Positions 17,162 through 25,827 of a stretch of DNA of 51,051 nucleotides are shown here, one piece after another. The notes under the pieces are model-generated. The model did not search any database. It saw nothing but the letters and a program-made list of their open reading frames with translations, and was not told the origin of the DNA. Numbering within the stretch: the first letter of the stretch is position 1; the number at the start of each line of letters is the position of its first letter. A program made the position numbers and the translations under genes. Source of the DNA: Bacillota bacterium (GTDB lineage Bacteria > Bacillota > Clostridia > Oscillospirales > CAG-272); the NCBI GenBank assembly GCA_029219205.1, contig JAQXSY010000077.1, forward strand, positions 1 through 51,051, read 5' to 3'.

Positions 17162-17701
17162 ATGAAGGAACTCCGGATATTCGATAAAAGAAATTACGAC
17201 CGGTCGCTTCCGAAGCATACGAGAGAAGCGTCCAGAGCGATAATAATAAGAAATAATAAAATTGTTATGGTAAGAAGCCAGAAACAGGGCTATTACAAAT
17301 TTCCGGGCGGAGGAAACGAGGAGGGCGAGACTCATCTCGATACTCTGATAAGAGAAACATCCGAGGAAACCGGACTGACGCTTGACCCAGAATCGGTTCG
17401 CGAATTCGGACTTGTCAGGGAGCTTAGGAAGGATATATACTGCAATACGATATTTGAACAGATTTCATATTATTATTTTGCAGACATCAGAGAACGCGAA
17501 GAAGCCGCGCTTTGGGAATCGTTTGAGGCTGAGGCAGGTTTTTCGGCTGAATTTGTCGATATACGCCACGCGCTTGAAACGGACAAGCGTATCTCGGACA
17601 TGCGCCGAAGCCGTTCGGAATTTCTGAAACGCGAGACATTTGTGCTTGAGCTTTTGCTGAGAGAACAGCTTCTTTCAAACTCCCGAAACACGGAGATTTA
17701 A
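17162..17701 (+). CDS. Nudix hydrolase
   Basis: A 179-residue pyrophosphohydrolase. The Nudix box is complete: GGGNEEGETHLDTLI followed by RETSEETGL, giving the G-x5-E-x7-REUxEExGU pattern with the metal-binding glutamates. Family members hydrolyse nucleoside diphosphates linked to another moiety, for cleanup or signalling. The ATG at 17162 follows GGGA by 6 bases; an in-frame TTG at 17150 is the alternative start. It is monocistronic and the substrate is unknown. Confidence 0.88.
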   Translation: MKELRIFDKRNYDRSLPKHTREASRAIIIRNNKIVMVRSQKQGYYKFPGGGNEEGETHLDTLIRETSEETGLTLDPESVREFGLVRELRKDIYCNTIFEQISYYYFADIREREEAALWESFEAEAGFSAEFVDIRHALETDKRISDMRRSRSEFLKRETFVLELLLREQLLSNSRNTEI

Positions 17702-17719
17702 ATTTTTTTCTGAATACCC

Positions 17720-17748
17720 TTGACAAATCTTCTCAGATGTGATATACT
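17720..17748 (+). promoter_or_regulatory. tRNA promoter
   Basis: TTGACA (17720-17725), 17 bp, TATACT (17743-17748), placed 15 bases before the tRNA. Confidence 0.8.
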
Positions 17749-17763
17749 ACAACATGTTTCAGC

Positions 17764-17840
17764 GGGCCATTAGCTCAGTTGGTTAGAGCTACCGGCTCAT
17801 AACCGGTCGGTCCGGGGTTCGAGTCCCTGATGGCCCACCA
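17764..17840 (+). tRNA. tRNA with CAU anticodon (Met, or Ile2)
   Basis: A 77-base cloverleaf: acceptor GGGCCAT/ATGGCCC, D arm TAGCTCAGTTGGTTAGAGCT, anticodon arm ACCGGCTCATAACCGGT with CAT, T arm CCGGGGTTCGAGTCCC(T), and an encoded CCA end (17838-17840). It is not the initiator type, because the acceptor stem's first pair G-C is matched. CAU can be elongator Met or, when the C is lysidinylated, Ile2 reading AUA; sequence alone by eye does not settle it. Confidence 0.93.
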
Positions 17841-17841
17841 T

Positions 17842-17887
17842 AAAAAAGCGGACAATATAGATGACATCTATATTGTCCGCTTTTTTA
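17842..17887 (+). terminator. tRNA terminator
   Basis: A 22-bp perfect hairpin (17842-17863 with 17865-17886) ending in TTTTTT, right after the CCA. Confidence 0.9.
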
Positions 17888-17951
17888 TGCGTTTTTTGAG
17901 CTTTTTCGATAAAATCGGATTGGGAAGATAAAAAAATATTTTCAGTGTTTA

Positions 17952-17980
17952 TTGACACGGAAAAACATATAATATATAAC
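17952..17980 (+). promoter_or_regulatory. Promoter of GH116 gene
   Basis: TTGACA (17952-17957), 17 bp, TATAAC (17975-17980). The -10 box lies inside the inverted repeat 17961-17996. Confidence 0.65.
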
Positions 17981-17996
17981 TAAATTATATGTTTTT
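17961..17996. promoter_or_regulatory. 13-bp inverted repeat, candidate operator of GH116
   Basis: AAAAACATATAAT (17961-17973) and ATTATATGTTTTT (17984-17996) are exact reverse complements with a 10-bp centre. It covers the promoter from spacer to past +1, fitting a LacI- or GntR-like repressor site. The AT-rich composition weakens the case somewhat. Confidence 0.45.
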
Positions 17997-18015
17997 AACA
18001 TTGGAGGAAAAGTAA

Positions 18016-20541
18016 ATGAAATATACAGGTGATTTCACAAAGGAAATTTCCTTTCCTTTAGGCGGTATCGGAACAGGTTCCATCGGACTTGGCGGTAATG
18101 GAAGGCTTATGGATTGGGAAATTTTCAACCGTCCTTCAAAGGGCAGTATAAACGGCTATTCGCACTTCGCAATAAAAGCTGTTAAGGATAATAAACCGAT
18201 TACATATATATTAAACGGAGATATTCAGAAAGATTATGTTGGCCAATACAAGCAGAGCACATTTACAGGCTATGGCTTTGGACCCGAATCACAAAAAATG
18301 TGCGGATTTCCTCATTTTAAATACATGGAATTTGACGGAGAATTTCCGATTGCAACTTTGAAATTCAAAGATGACAAATTTCCGGCTGAAGTTAAAATGA
18401 CGGCGTTTAATCCGTTTATACCATGCGATTCGAAAAATTCAAGCATACCTGCCGCTTTTTTTGAAATTGAAGTTAACAATACATCTGACGAAACACTGAA
18501 ATATCAGATTGCATTTTCTGCGGCAAACCCTTATCAGGTATCCCTAAATAAGTCGGAGACAAAGAACGGTTATCATCTTTTAACATTTGAAAACGCTTCT
18601 GACGATAAAAACAGTTTTGAATACGGTGATTTGACAATTGCAACAGACTGTAAAGATACGTATATACAAGAATATTGGTACAGAGGCGGTTGGCAGGATA
18701 GCATCGTAACCTTTTGGAATGATTTTAATAACACTGAAAATCTAAAAGAAAGAACATATTCTTCGTGCGGAAGGCTTGATACGGGTACCGTTGCGGCAGA
18801 AATTGAAGTGTCACCTCAAAAAACTAAAAAAGTGAGGTTTATTCTGTCTTGGAATGTACCGAATAATTATAATTATTGGGATAAAAATTTAGACGAAAGC
18901 AACTGCCGCAATCAATGGAAAAATTATTACGCAACAATTTTTGAAAACTCTGCAAGCTCCGCAGTATATTCATTGCAGAATTGGGATAGTTTATACAACC
19001 GAACACTGCGTTTTAAAAACGCTTTGCACAGTACCTCTGTGCCTGATGCCGTAATAGATGCTGCCGCATCAAACTTGTCGGTGCTTAAATCACCTACCGT
19101 TTTGCGTCTTGAAGACGGCTCGTTTTATGGTTGGGAGGGTGTTCATGAAAAAGAAGGCTCTTGCGCGGGAACCTGTCAGCATGTGTGGAATTACGCATAT
19201 GCATTGTGTTTTTTGTTCCCTGACTTAGAACGCTCTGTTAGAGATTTGGAATTCAAATACAGTACAGATGAAGACGGCAGGATGGGTTTTAGATTAATGC
19301 TTCCCATAGGCAGAAAAATGACAAATTTTCGTGCTTGTATTGACGGACAAATGGGCGCAGTTATTAAATGCTATCGCGAATGGAAAATATCAGGTGACAA
19401 AAAATGGCTTGAGGATAAATGGGATAAAATAAAAAAAGTTTTGGAATATGCCTGGAGTGACAAAAACCCCGACGAATGGGATTTTGATAAGGACGGCGTA
19501 CTTGAAGGCCGTCAGCATCACACACTTGATATGGAACTGTTCGGTCCGTCCTCATGGCTTGAGGGAATGTATCTTGCGGCGCTTAAGTCCGCAGCCGAAA
19601 TGGGTGAATATTTAGGTGATAATGAGAAAGCACGGGAATACCGCGAATTGTTTAATAAGGGTTATAACTGGACAAAAGAAAATCTTTTTAACGGAAGATA
19701 TTTTTTCCAAAAGATTGATATAAAGGATAAAAATATAACCGATAGATTTTCGGCATCCGGCACTTATTGGAATGATGAAGCAAGGGAAATAAAATATCAG
19801 ATTGCCGATGGTTCGTCAATAGATCAGATGCTTGCCCAATGGCATGCCGATATAATAGGACTTGGGGATATATTTGACAGAAAACAGGTGTATACGGCTC
19901 TTGAAGAGATGATGAAAAACAATTACAAAAACTGTATGCGTGATTTCGCGAATCCTTGGAGAGTTTTTTCTCTAAATGATGAATCGGGGACGGTTATATG
20001 TGATTATCCCGATGGTGTTAATAAGCCAAAGATACCCATTCCGTATTGTGAAGAAACAATGACAGGTTTTGAATATTCATTTGCCGGGCTTCTGTGTTCA
20101 AGAAATATGGTTAAGGACGGTGTAAAGGTTGCTTCGTCGGTACGTGAAAGATTTAACGGAAAAAAACGAAATCCCTGGAACGAATTTGAATGCGGAAGCA
20201 ACTATGCCCGTTCTATGGCAAGCTACGCTCTGATTCCGATACTCAGCGGCTTTGAATTTGATTTGCCAAACAAATATATAGGATTTAAGCCATATTTAAC
20301 CGATAAATTCAGAAGTTTTTGGAGTGTTGACGGCGCATGGGGAGAATTTGTGCTTGATAATAATAAAGCTGTTGTTTCCATAACGGAGGGCGAAATTCTG
20401 TTGTCATCACTTGGTTTGAAAATATGCAGCAGTATTTCTTCATTGAAGATTGACGAAATTGGCGTTGACTTTAAGTTTGAAAACGGAATAATACATTTTG
20501 AAGAGACAAAAATCTCTCAAAACATGGAGATTATTCTATAA
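18016..20541 (+). CDS. GH116-family glycosidase (GBA2-like beta-glucosidase/glucosylceramidase type)
   Basis: An 841-residue protein without signal peptide. The N-terminal half has the GBA2_N type beta-sandwich (FPLGGIGTGSIGLGGNGRL at 14-32, DWEIFNRP after it). The C-terminal half is an (alpha/alpha)6 barrel (AGTCQHVWNYAYALCFLFPD; LMLPIGRKM; QWHADIIGLGD). D612 in QWHAD is a plausible acid/base by comparison with the family, but I did not confirm this by alignment. GH116 enzymes cleave beta-glucosides and beta-xylosides. The codons are clearly more A/T-ending than in neighbours, hinting at acquisition. It has its own promoter, inverted-repeat operator and terminators. Confidence 0.85.
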   Translation: MKYTGDFTKEISFPLGGIGTGSIGLGGNGRLMDWEIFNRPSKGSINGYSHFAIKAVKDNKPITYILNGDIQKDYVGQYKQSTFTGYGFGPESQKMCGFPHFKYMEFDGEFPIATLKFKDDKFPAEVKMTAFNPFIPCDSKNSSIPAAFFEIEVNNTSDETLKYQIAFSAANPYQVSLNKSETKNGYHLLTFENASDDKNSFEYGDLTIATDCKDTYIQEYWYRGGWQDSIVTFWNDFNNTENLKERTYSSCGRLDTGTVAAEIEVSPQKTKKVRFILSWNVPNNYNYWDKNLDESNCRNQWKNYYATIFENSASSAVYSLQNWDSLYNRTLRFKNALHSTSVPDAVIDAAASNLSVLKSPTVLRLEDGSFYGWEGVHEKEGSCAGTCQHVWNYAYALCFLFPDLERSVRDLEFKYSTDEDGRMGFRLMLPIGRKMTNFRACIDGQMGAVIKCYREWKISGDKKWLEDKWDKIKKVLEYAWSDKNPDEWDFDKDGVLEGRQHHTLDMELFGPSSWLEGMYLAALKSAAEMGEYLGDNEKAREYRELFNKGYNWTKENLFNGRYFFQKIDIKDKNITDRFSASGTYWNDEAREIKYQIADGSSIDQMLAQWHADIIGLGDIFDRKQVYTALEEMMKNNYKNCMRDFANPWRVFSLNDESGTVICDYPDGVNKPKIPIPYCEETMTGFEYSFAGLLCSRNMVKDGVKVASSVRERFNGKKRNPWNEFECGSNYARSMASYALIPILSGFEFDLPNKYIGFKPYLTDKFRSFWSVDGAWGEFVLDNNKAVVSITEGEILLSSLGLKICSSISSLKIDEIGVDFKFENGIIHFEETKISQNMEIIL

Positions 20542-20562
20542 GGTTTATGTCAAAACAAAAAA

Positions 20563-20617
20563 GAAAAAATCCGAACTTTTTCCGATTTGGAAACTGTTCG
20601 GATTTTCTGTTTTTTTG
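20563..20617 (+). terminator. Terminator after GH116 gene
   Basis: AAAAATCCGAAC pairs with GTTCGGATTTTC, then TGTTTTTTT. Confidence 0.8.
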
Positions 20618-20619
20618 AC

Positions 20620-20660
20620 CCTGTTTGCTTTAACGGCAAACAAGGGCTTTTCTTCTTTAC
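20620..20660. terminator. Second hairpin between convergent genes
   Basis: CCCTGTTTGC (20620-20629) pairs with GCAAACAAGGG (from 20637), followed by CTTTTCTTCTTT. It probably also serves the convergent lipoprotein gene. Confidence 0.5.
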
Positions 20661-20670
20661 GGTTTTGCCG

Positions 20671-22569
20671 TCATTTTACAAGGATTTTTTCCCATGCGGT
20701 AATCTCCGGCCATCCGTCCGTGTTAAAACAATCGCGGATACATTCGCTGTAATATGCAAGCTTATCGCCCAGTCGGGGATTTATCTTATAAATATAGCTG
20801 TATTCCATCATTGCAATCTCCATCATGGTTGCCCTGTCTTCCGTTGCGTAGCGGCAGGCATAATCATTTACAAAATAGCCTGAGTTTACATACTCCCAAA
20901 TGCTGCTGCCCGACAGATCCTTATAGGTTTCCGCATACTCAAAACCCTCCGGCAAAAGCTTTTTCCAGCTATCCTCGCTGAACAGGGCTCCTTCCCTCAA
21001 TTTGGCGTCCCAGGCGAGTCTGTCGTCGGTGATATGGGTAACTTCATGATAAACATTGTTCTCACATATCGTATATGCGTCAAGCGCAACAATATAGCAG
21101 TTAAACTGTTTAAGCGTAATTCCCGCATAAGTGCCTTCATAGACCGAATTATCTTTTGGGTGCAGTCCGCCGATCAGTTCAAAGATTATCGTCTGAATGT
21201 TATCGTATTTCAACTGCTCAAAGTACCCGCCGGGATATTTGGACAGAGCCTCCTCAAGCATATCAAGCGCCTGAGTGACATATCCCGAGTCGTTTACCTC
21301 ATACGCGGAAAACAGTCCGTATTCAAAGGTGCACTGATCCGATATCCGTATTTCCACACCGAAACGGTCTGAAATTTTCTTTGCCCGATCATACAGAGCC
21401 GCATCCGCGCTTACTCCGCCTTTTTCCGTCTCATCCAAAAGCGGGAAATCTTCTCCGGCCACAGCCTTTTGGACGTCCCAGAACATAAGCCTGACTGTTT
21501 GATCTTCCTGCACTCCGATAAAGAAGTAACCGTTCCACACATCGCTCCACACCAGATCGGTCCCGATATAGATTGCCCGGTCTTCGGGAATCTCGCAACT
21601 TGAAATAAAGGAGCCGTCTGTATCGTACAGGGACATGACATATCCGGTGCGGTCAACTGTCATAAGCTGTCCCCGCGGCAAAAGCAGATCAAACCGATTT
21701 TCCAGCCATTCGGTCGTTTTTCTCTGACCGTCGGAAATCACATAATATGTTCCCCACTGCGCGCTGTCCCCGATCAGCCAGACATTATCGGTAAATTTTG
21801 CAGAAATAACGTCAAAGTCCACCGGAAGACGCTCCAAAATTCCGGTCTGCAGATTGAGCGCTCTGCAGACTGTCCGCTGGCTGTTCAAGTCGATATAGGA
21901 TAACACCACATAATTCCCGGTTTGATTTCGGACATAAATATTCGCTGCGTTTATAAGAACGGAGTCTGTCGTCCCCGTGGCAAGATCTTTTGCAAACACG
22001 CCCTTCTGCCAGTCGATCTGGTAAAGGGTTTTCAGATTATCGCTTAAATACCAGTAATCGCCGCTTGTACCGGGCGAATAGGTTTCAATTTCGCCGAGAG
22101 CACTGTCTAAAATATATACGATTCCCAGTCCGGGATCGCAGACGCCGATTCTGTCTTTGCAGGTCCGGACGGTCACAAAACCGCTGCTCGTTATACTCAG
22201 CTTGCCAAGCAACTCTCCGCTTTCCAAAGAAATCAGCTTAAATTCGGTGCTGCAGCCGTCATCTCCGATTTTATTTGACCATAACAGCAGCGCATTGCCG
22301 AAAAGCCGCATCTCCTGAGCGGTCATTTCCTCGATCTCGGAATTGGGAAAATAGCTTAAATTGCCAAGCTCACCGATCTTTACGGCGCTGTCCATAAGCG
22401 CTGTCGATGGTTTTTCCGGTTCTTTGGTCTCGTCCTGAACGTCGGGCGGCGCCGAGGAGTCCGTTCCCGCTGTTTGCGTATCCGGGCTGCCGCCCTCTTC
22501 CGGCTTAACAAACGCGCAGCCGGACAAGATAAGGCACAATGCAAAAACAACCGCGATAATTCGTTTCAT
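20671..22569 (-). CDS. Lipoprotein with beta-propeller-like region and HEVTH zinc-peptidase motif
   Basis: A 632-residue lipoprotein. The signal ends in ILSGC with lipidated C18, followed by a long Pro/Ser/Thr/Glu linker (about 20-58). Residues 70-400 show repeated strands with Asp/Gly turns such as YILDSAL and SLYDTDGSF, like a beta-propeller. The C-terminal part (about 420-632) contains YHEVTHITDD, an HExxH motif (H508, E509, H512), and YATEDRATMMEIAM with E577/E584 as a possible third ligand. This suggests a surface zinc-metallopeptidase-like domain; I do not recognise a named family. AAGGGA precedes the ATG. It lies 122 bases after a YczE-like gene on the same strand. Confidence 0.72.
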   Translation of the reverse strand: MKRIIAVVFALCLILSGCAFVKPEEGGSPDTQTAGTDSSAPPDVQDETKEPEKPSTALMDSAVKIGELGNLSYFPNSEIEEMTAQEMRLFGNALLLWSNKIGDDGCSTEFKLISLESGELLGKLSITSSGFVTVRTCKDRIGVCDPGLGIVYILDSALGEIETYSPGTSGDYWYLSDNLKTLYQIDWQKGVFAKDLATGTTDSVLINAANIYVRNQTGNYVVLSYIDLNSQRTVCRALNLQTGILERLPVDFDVISAKFTDNVWLIGDSAQWGTYYVISDGQRKTTEWLENRFDLLLPRGQLMTVDRTGYVMSLYDTDGSFISSCEIPEDRAIYIGTDLVWSDVWNGYFFIGVQEDQTVRLMFWDVQKAVAGEDFPLLDETEKGGVSADAALYDRAKKISDRFGVEIRISDQCTFEYGLFSAYEVNDSGYVTQALDMLEEALSKYPGGYFEQLKYDNIQTIIFELIGGLHPKDNSVYEGTYAGITLKQFNCYIVALDAYTICENNVYHEVTHITDDRLAWDAKLREGALFSEDSWKKLLPEGFEYAETYKDLSGSSIWEYVNSGYFVNDYACRYATEDRATMMEIAMMEYSYIYKINPRLGDKLAYYSECIRDCFNTDGWPEITAWEKILVK

Positions 22570-22691
22570 ATACCATTCCCTTTTGTTAATTATTTCAGTT
22601 CACAATGATTTTCATTCGGCGCGGTAAGCCCCCGCTTTCTCATAAAACGTATCCGCGTCAGCAGACACCGGATTTTTAAACCGAATTTTAT

Positions 22692-23345
22692 TTACAGCAT
22701 TATTATTTTTTCGACGTATTTACGGATATGCTTTGTAAAAAATTTTACCGCAAGTCCTGCGCACAAGGCAGAAATAATTGTTCCCTCTCTTGTCCCGATT
22801 ATTTGCCCGTTAAAAAATACCATTGATAAAACAACCGACGTTATGACGCAAAAAACGTCCAAACCCACTTTTACATATCCGAATTCCAGATGCCATTTGT
22901 CCGACACAGCCTTTACCAAAGCTTCCCCCGCGTTCAAAATCACATCGGCGATAACGGTCAGGGATATTCCGAACGCAGTAATTAATATACCCGTCAACAG
23001 CACCAGCATTTTGGAAAAATAATTATTTAACTGAACCAAAGAAATGAACATCATTCCTAAATCCGTAAACCACCCCAGAAAGAACGAAAGCGGAATTTGA
23101 AGCAGCTGATATATTTTAAAATCCTTGCGCAGAATCAATATCTGTCCCAAAATCATTACGCAGTTATTTATTATAAGCCAGTTTCCTATACTCAGCGAGG
23201 AAAATTTCAGACTCAATATGTTTGCGACCGACGAAATCGGCGAAACACCCAACGCGCTGTGTTTTGTAAAAGCCACCCCGACTCCGATAAAAAACAAGCC
23301 TGTTATAAATACCACGTATCTTTTAATCAACTCTTTTCGGTTCAA
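22692..23345 (-). CDS. YczE/YitT-like integral membrane protein (DUF6198 type)
   Basis: A 217-residue membrane protein with about five or six hydrophobic segments. GVGVAFTKHSALGVSPISS near residues 22-40 and ADVILNAGEALVKAVS in the middle match the YczE/YitT-like group. The function of the family is not settled; some members are linked to transport or membrane stress. It starts with TTG at 23345, 8 bases after AAGGAG; the nearby ATG at 23353 is out of frame. It is upstream of, and probably cotranscribed with, the HEVTH lipoprotein. Confidence 0.75.
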   Translation of the reverse strand: MNRKELIKRYVVFITGLFFIGVGVAFTKHSALGVSPISSVANILSLKFSSLSIGNWLIINNCVMILGQILILRKDFKIYQLLQIPLSFFLGWFTDLGMMFISLVQLNNYFSKMLVLLTGILITAFGISLTVIADVILNAGEALVKAVSDKWHLEFGYVKVGLDVFCVITSVVLSMVFFNGQIIGTREGTIISALCAGLAVKFFTKHIRKYVEKIIML

Positions 23346-23542
23346 AAAACCATCTCCTTAATTTTTATTCCGCTTTCTTTTGAAAAAACCGCAGAACAGC
23401 ATTTTCAGGTCGGCTTTGCCGGTATTTTTATAAAAAATATTTTATTCGACTTTACCGACAAATTCAACATGAAATATGTGAACAAAATTTCCCTTCCGCT
23501 CCTTATAACGGACTTTTTCGCGGTTTAATACGTCAAAAGCAC

Positions 23543-23569
23543 TTGACAAACATCAGAAAATAGTATAAA
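23543..23569 (+). promoter_or_regulatory. Possible promoter of zinc-ribbon gene
   Basis: TTGACA (23543-23548) and TATAAA (23564-23569) with a short 15-bp spacer; TAAAAC two bases on would give 17. Confidence 0.45.
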
Positions 23570-23609
23570 ACGGTTGATACAGTATAAGTTTGAATAAAAC
23601 GGAGCAAAT

Positions 23610-23897
23610 ATGGCTATTAATGTAAAATGTCCGAAATGCGGAAGCGCGAAAGTCCAGCTGTCAAACGAATCAAGCAAACACGGCTGTTTTTTTATGGTTC
23701 TGTTCGGTATCTGGTATTTTATTTGGATCTTTATTAAATGGATGATCGGCATAACGGTCTTTTTCTGCTATGACTGGTGGATGGCAATTATTCATTCGGC
23801 GCTTGGAAAGGGTCATGTCTGGCAGTCAAAGAGATTTTTCTCAAACAAAAAGAAAATCTTTTATTGTCATGACTGCGGACACAATTTCAGAGCATAA
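23610..23897 (+). CDS. Small membrane protein with split zinc ribbon
   Basis: A 95-residue protein. An N-terminal CPKCG knuckle (residues 7-11) and a C-terminal CHDCGHNFRA knuckle frame two hydrophobic segments (about 27-60), so the two halves could meet on the cytoplasmic side and bind one zinc. No known function is recognised. A ribosome binding site (GGAG, 23600-23603) precedes the ATG by 6 bases. It is transcribed alone, converging on the nucleoside hydrolase. Confidence 0.7.
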   Translation: MAINVKCPKCGSAKVQLSNESSKHGCFFMVLFGIWYFIWIFIKWMIGITVFFCYDWWMAIIHSALGKGHVWQSKRFFSNKKKIFYCHDCGHNFRA

Positions 23898-24008
23898 TTT
23901 TTTGTTCGGCAACACGATTTTAATAAAATAAACGATACATTTGAAAGCCGCGGCGCGCGGACGATTTGTTTTTGCTCTGCTTTTCACTTCTGCCCCATAT
24001 TGACGCAC

Positions 24009-24040
24009 AAATGGGACGGCTGAATGCCGTCCCATTTTCC
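24009..24040. terminator. Bidirectional terminator between convergent genes
   Basis: AAATGGGACGGC (24009-24020) and GCCGTCCCATTT (24026-24037) are perfect complements with loop TGAAT. Confidence 0.85.
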
Positions 24041-24081
24041 ATGCCGGTTTTTGAGTCCCGATTTCGGGTTTTCGGTTTAAA

Positions 24082-25038
24082 TCATTCAAAAAGTCTCATG
24101 GAGATGCGGTCAATTTCCTTTGCAATCTCGGGCTTTGGCATTGCGCAGTACAAAATTGAATGCATTCCGTCTTTTTTTGACGTAAAGTACGTATAACCGT
24201 CATCATCGACACGGACAACTCCGGGATTTGTTCTGTAAAACCACGGAAGGTTTCCGAACACGCCGTAGAGCGCGGTCGCAGGGTCCCACGAATGTCTGCC
24301 GTCTTCAAAGTTAACCATACTGAACGAAAGCGAATCCGGGCTCACGCCGTATCCTGCCCTGCACATCGGACCGCCGGAAATTATATTATAGCCGGTTTCG
24401 GAAGGCAGAACCGTAATCGGAACTGGGCAGTTTTCAAAAACATATTTTGACGCCGGCACATCGCTGTTTATGTTTGCTTCTTTATCAGGAGTAATCGCTC
24501 CGTCTTCTCCGACGCGCTCGGGATAAGGCGCGTAGCCGGTTTCGTGGCTGAAATTGCCGGCAATCATCGCAACCTCGTCAACCTTTTCGCGGACAAGCTC
24601 AACGCCGCTGAGCGGGGAGAATTCGTCCGGTTCGCTTTTAAGCAGCGCGGCGAGATTCGTTAGCCAGCCGGTCAGAACAATGGTTACGTTTTCGTTTTCG
24701 GCAAGAAGACGGCGGTACATATGAACCGCGTACTCGCATTTATCGTAATCCGGTGTGTTTTCGTTTTTGAACCTAACGTCGATTTTGTAAGCGTAGCTGC
24801 GCGTTTCGGTATAATCTATCATGTTCTTCGGATGCTCCGCTTTGCTTATCGGGAGATGTCCGTAGCCGTGGCGTTCCATAATTGCGTAGGTGCATCCGAT
24901 TGCGTGAGAAAGCTGTGCGGAATACGCAACGCCGAGAAGCTTGCACTCTTTCGCCCTGTCGCAGGACATAAGCACGTCAAGCGCCAGCACATCGTCGCAG
25001 TCGCCGCCGATGTCTGTATCAAAAATTATCTTTTTCAT
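24082..25038 (-). CDS. Inosine/uridine-preferring nucleoside hydrolase family protein
   Basis: A 318-residue IUNH-fold enzyme that hydrolyses the N-glycosidic bond of ribonucleosides. The calcium-binding N-terminus is present as DTDIGGDCDDVLAL, followed by VLTGWLTNLA and a C-terminal SWDPATALYGV with the late active-site aspartate. The usual NxxxD segment reads GNFSHETG. The start is ATG 25038, which follows GCAAAGGAGC on the minus strand; a longer frame to 25125 would add 29 residues unlike the family. A TTAATATATATTAA palindrome (25061-25074) lies just upstream over the likely -10 region. Confidence 0.87.
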   Translation of the reverse strand: MKKIIFDTDIGGDCDDVLALDVLMSCDRAKECKLLGVAYSAQLSHAIGCTYAIMERHGYGHLPISKAEHPKNMIDYTETRSYAYKIDVRFKNENTPDYDKCEYAVHMYRRLLAENENVTIVLTGWLTNLAALLKSEPDEFSPLSGVELVREKVDEVAMIAGNFSHETGYAPYPERVGEDGAITPDKEANINSDVPASKYVFENCPVPITVLPSETGYNIISGGPMCRAGYGVSPDSLSFSMVNFEDGRHSWDPATALYGVFGNLPWFYRTNPGVVRVDDDGYTYFTSKKDGMHSILYCAMPKPEIAKEIDRISMRLFE

Positions 25039-25157
25039 TTTTTTTTGCTCCTTTGCAGATTTAATATATATTAACATATAACGCCAAAAACCGCAACCCT
25101 TTCCGAAGCAAAAAATGCCGCGCACAGGCTTTTATTTTTTCTTTTCGTCTTTCCGGC

Positions 25158-25186
25158 TTGACATAGCGAGCCGTTCGCGATATACT
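25158..25186 (+). promoter_or_regulatory. Promoter of DUF3788-like gene
   Basis: TTGACA (25158-25163), 17 bp, TATACT (25181-25186). Confidence 0.75.
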
Positions 25187-25269
25187 GCAAAAGAAAAGCG
25201 CCGCCGCGCCTAAAATCGCCTTCCAAACGATTTTCAGGTATGAAAACGGGATTTTTCCGGGGGAAAATT

Positions 25270-25680
25270 ATGTACGAAAGAATGACAGATAAACAAACCG
25301 AACCGACGATAGAAGAAATGACGGAATACTGCGCTGAAAATGCGGAACGGTTTTCTTTGATAAACGACTGGCTGACAAATACCGCCGGCACAAAACCGAA
25401 AGTTGTTTTTCCCTATGGCAATAAATACGGCTGGGGAATCGGACATTATAAAAAGAAAAAGCTTATATGCAATGTATTTGCCGAAGCCGGTGCTTTTACG
25501 GTTATGCTGAGATTGACAAACGCACAGTTTGAAAAAATATACCGTGAGCTTCAAAAATACACGCAGGAATATATTGACGCAAAATATCCCTGCGGCGACG
25601 GAGGCTGGATACATTATCGGGTCACCTGTCAAAAACATTATGAAGACATTCTGAAGCTGTTAGAAGCAAAATGCCTGTGA
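25270..25680 (+). CDS. DUF3788-like protein
   Basis: A 136-residue soluble protein resembling the DUF3788 family (NDWLTNTAGTKPKVVFPYG, KYGWGIGHYKKKKLICNVF, CGDGGWIHYRV). Family function is unknown; the small alpha/beta fold is related to DUF1801/YdhG-like proteins. I choose ATG 25270 (MYERMTDKQ) because GGGGGA lies about 6 bases upstream and relatives start this way; ATG 25240 is the alternative. It has its own promoter and a following hairpin. Confidence 0.7.
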   Translation: MYERMTDKQTEPTIEEMTEYCAENAERFSLINDWLTNTAGTKPKVVFPYGNKYGWGIGHYKKKKLICNVFAEAGAFTVMLRLTNAQFEKIYRELQKYTQEYIDAKYPCGDGGWIHYRVTCQKHYEDILKLLEAKCL

Positions 25681-25720
25681 GATAAATCAGCCGCCCGGTT
25701 CGCTTCATCCGGTTTTGGCA

Positions 25721-25750
25721 AAAAAAAATGCCCGGCCGGGCATAATTCTT
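25721..25750. terminator. GC-rich palindrome terminator
   Basis: ATGCCCGGCCGGGCAT (25728-25743) is a perfect palindrome with A8 before it and AATTCTT after it. Confidence 0.55.
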
Positions 25751-25827
25751 CACAGGCTGTTAATAAATATCTGATACAATTTTTTATGATTTTGCCGTAA
25801 ATACAATATGTAAAGGAATAAATACGC

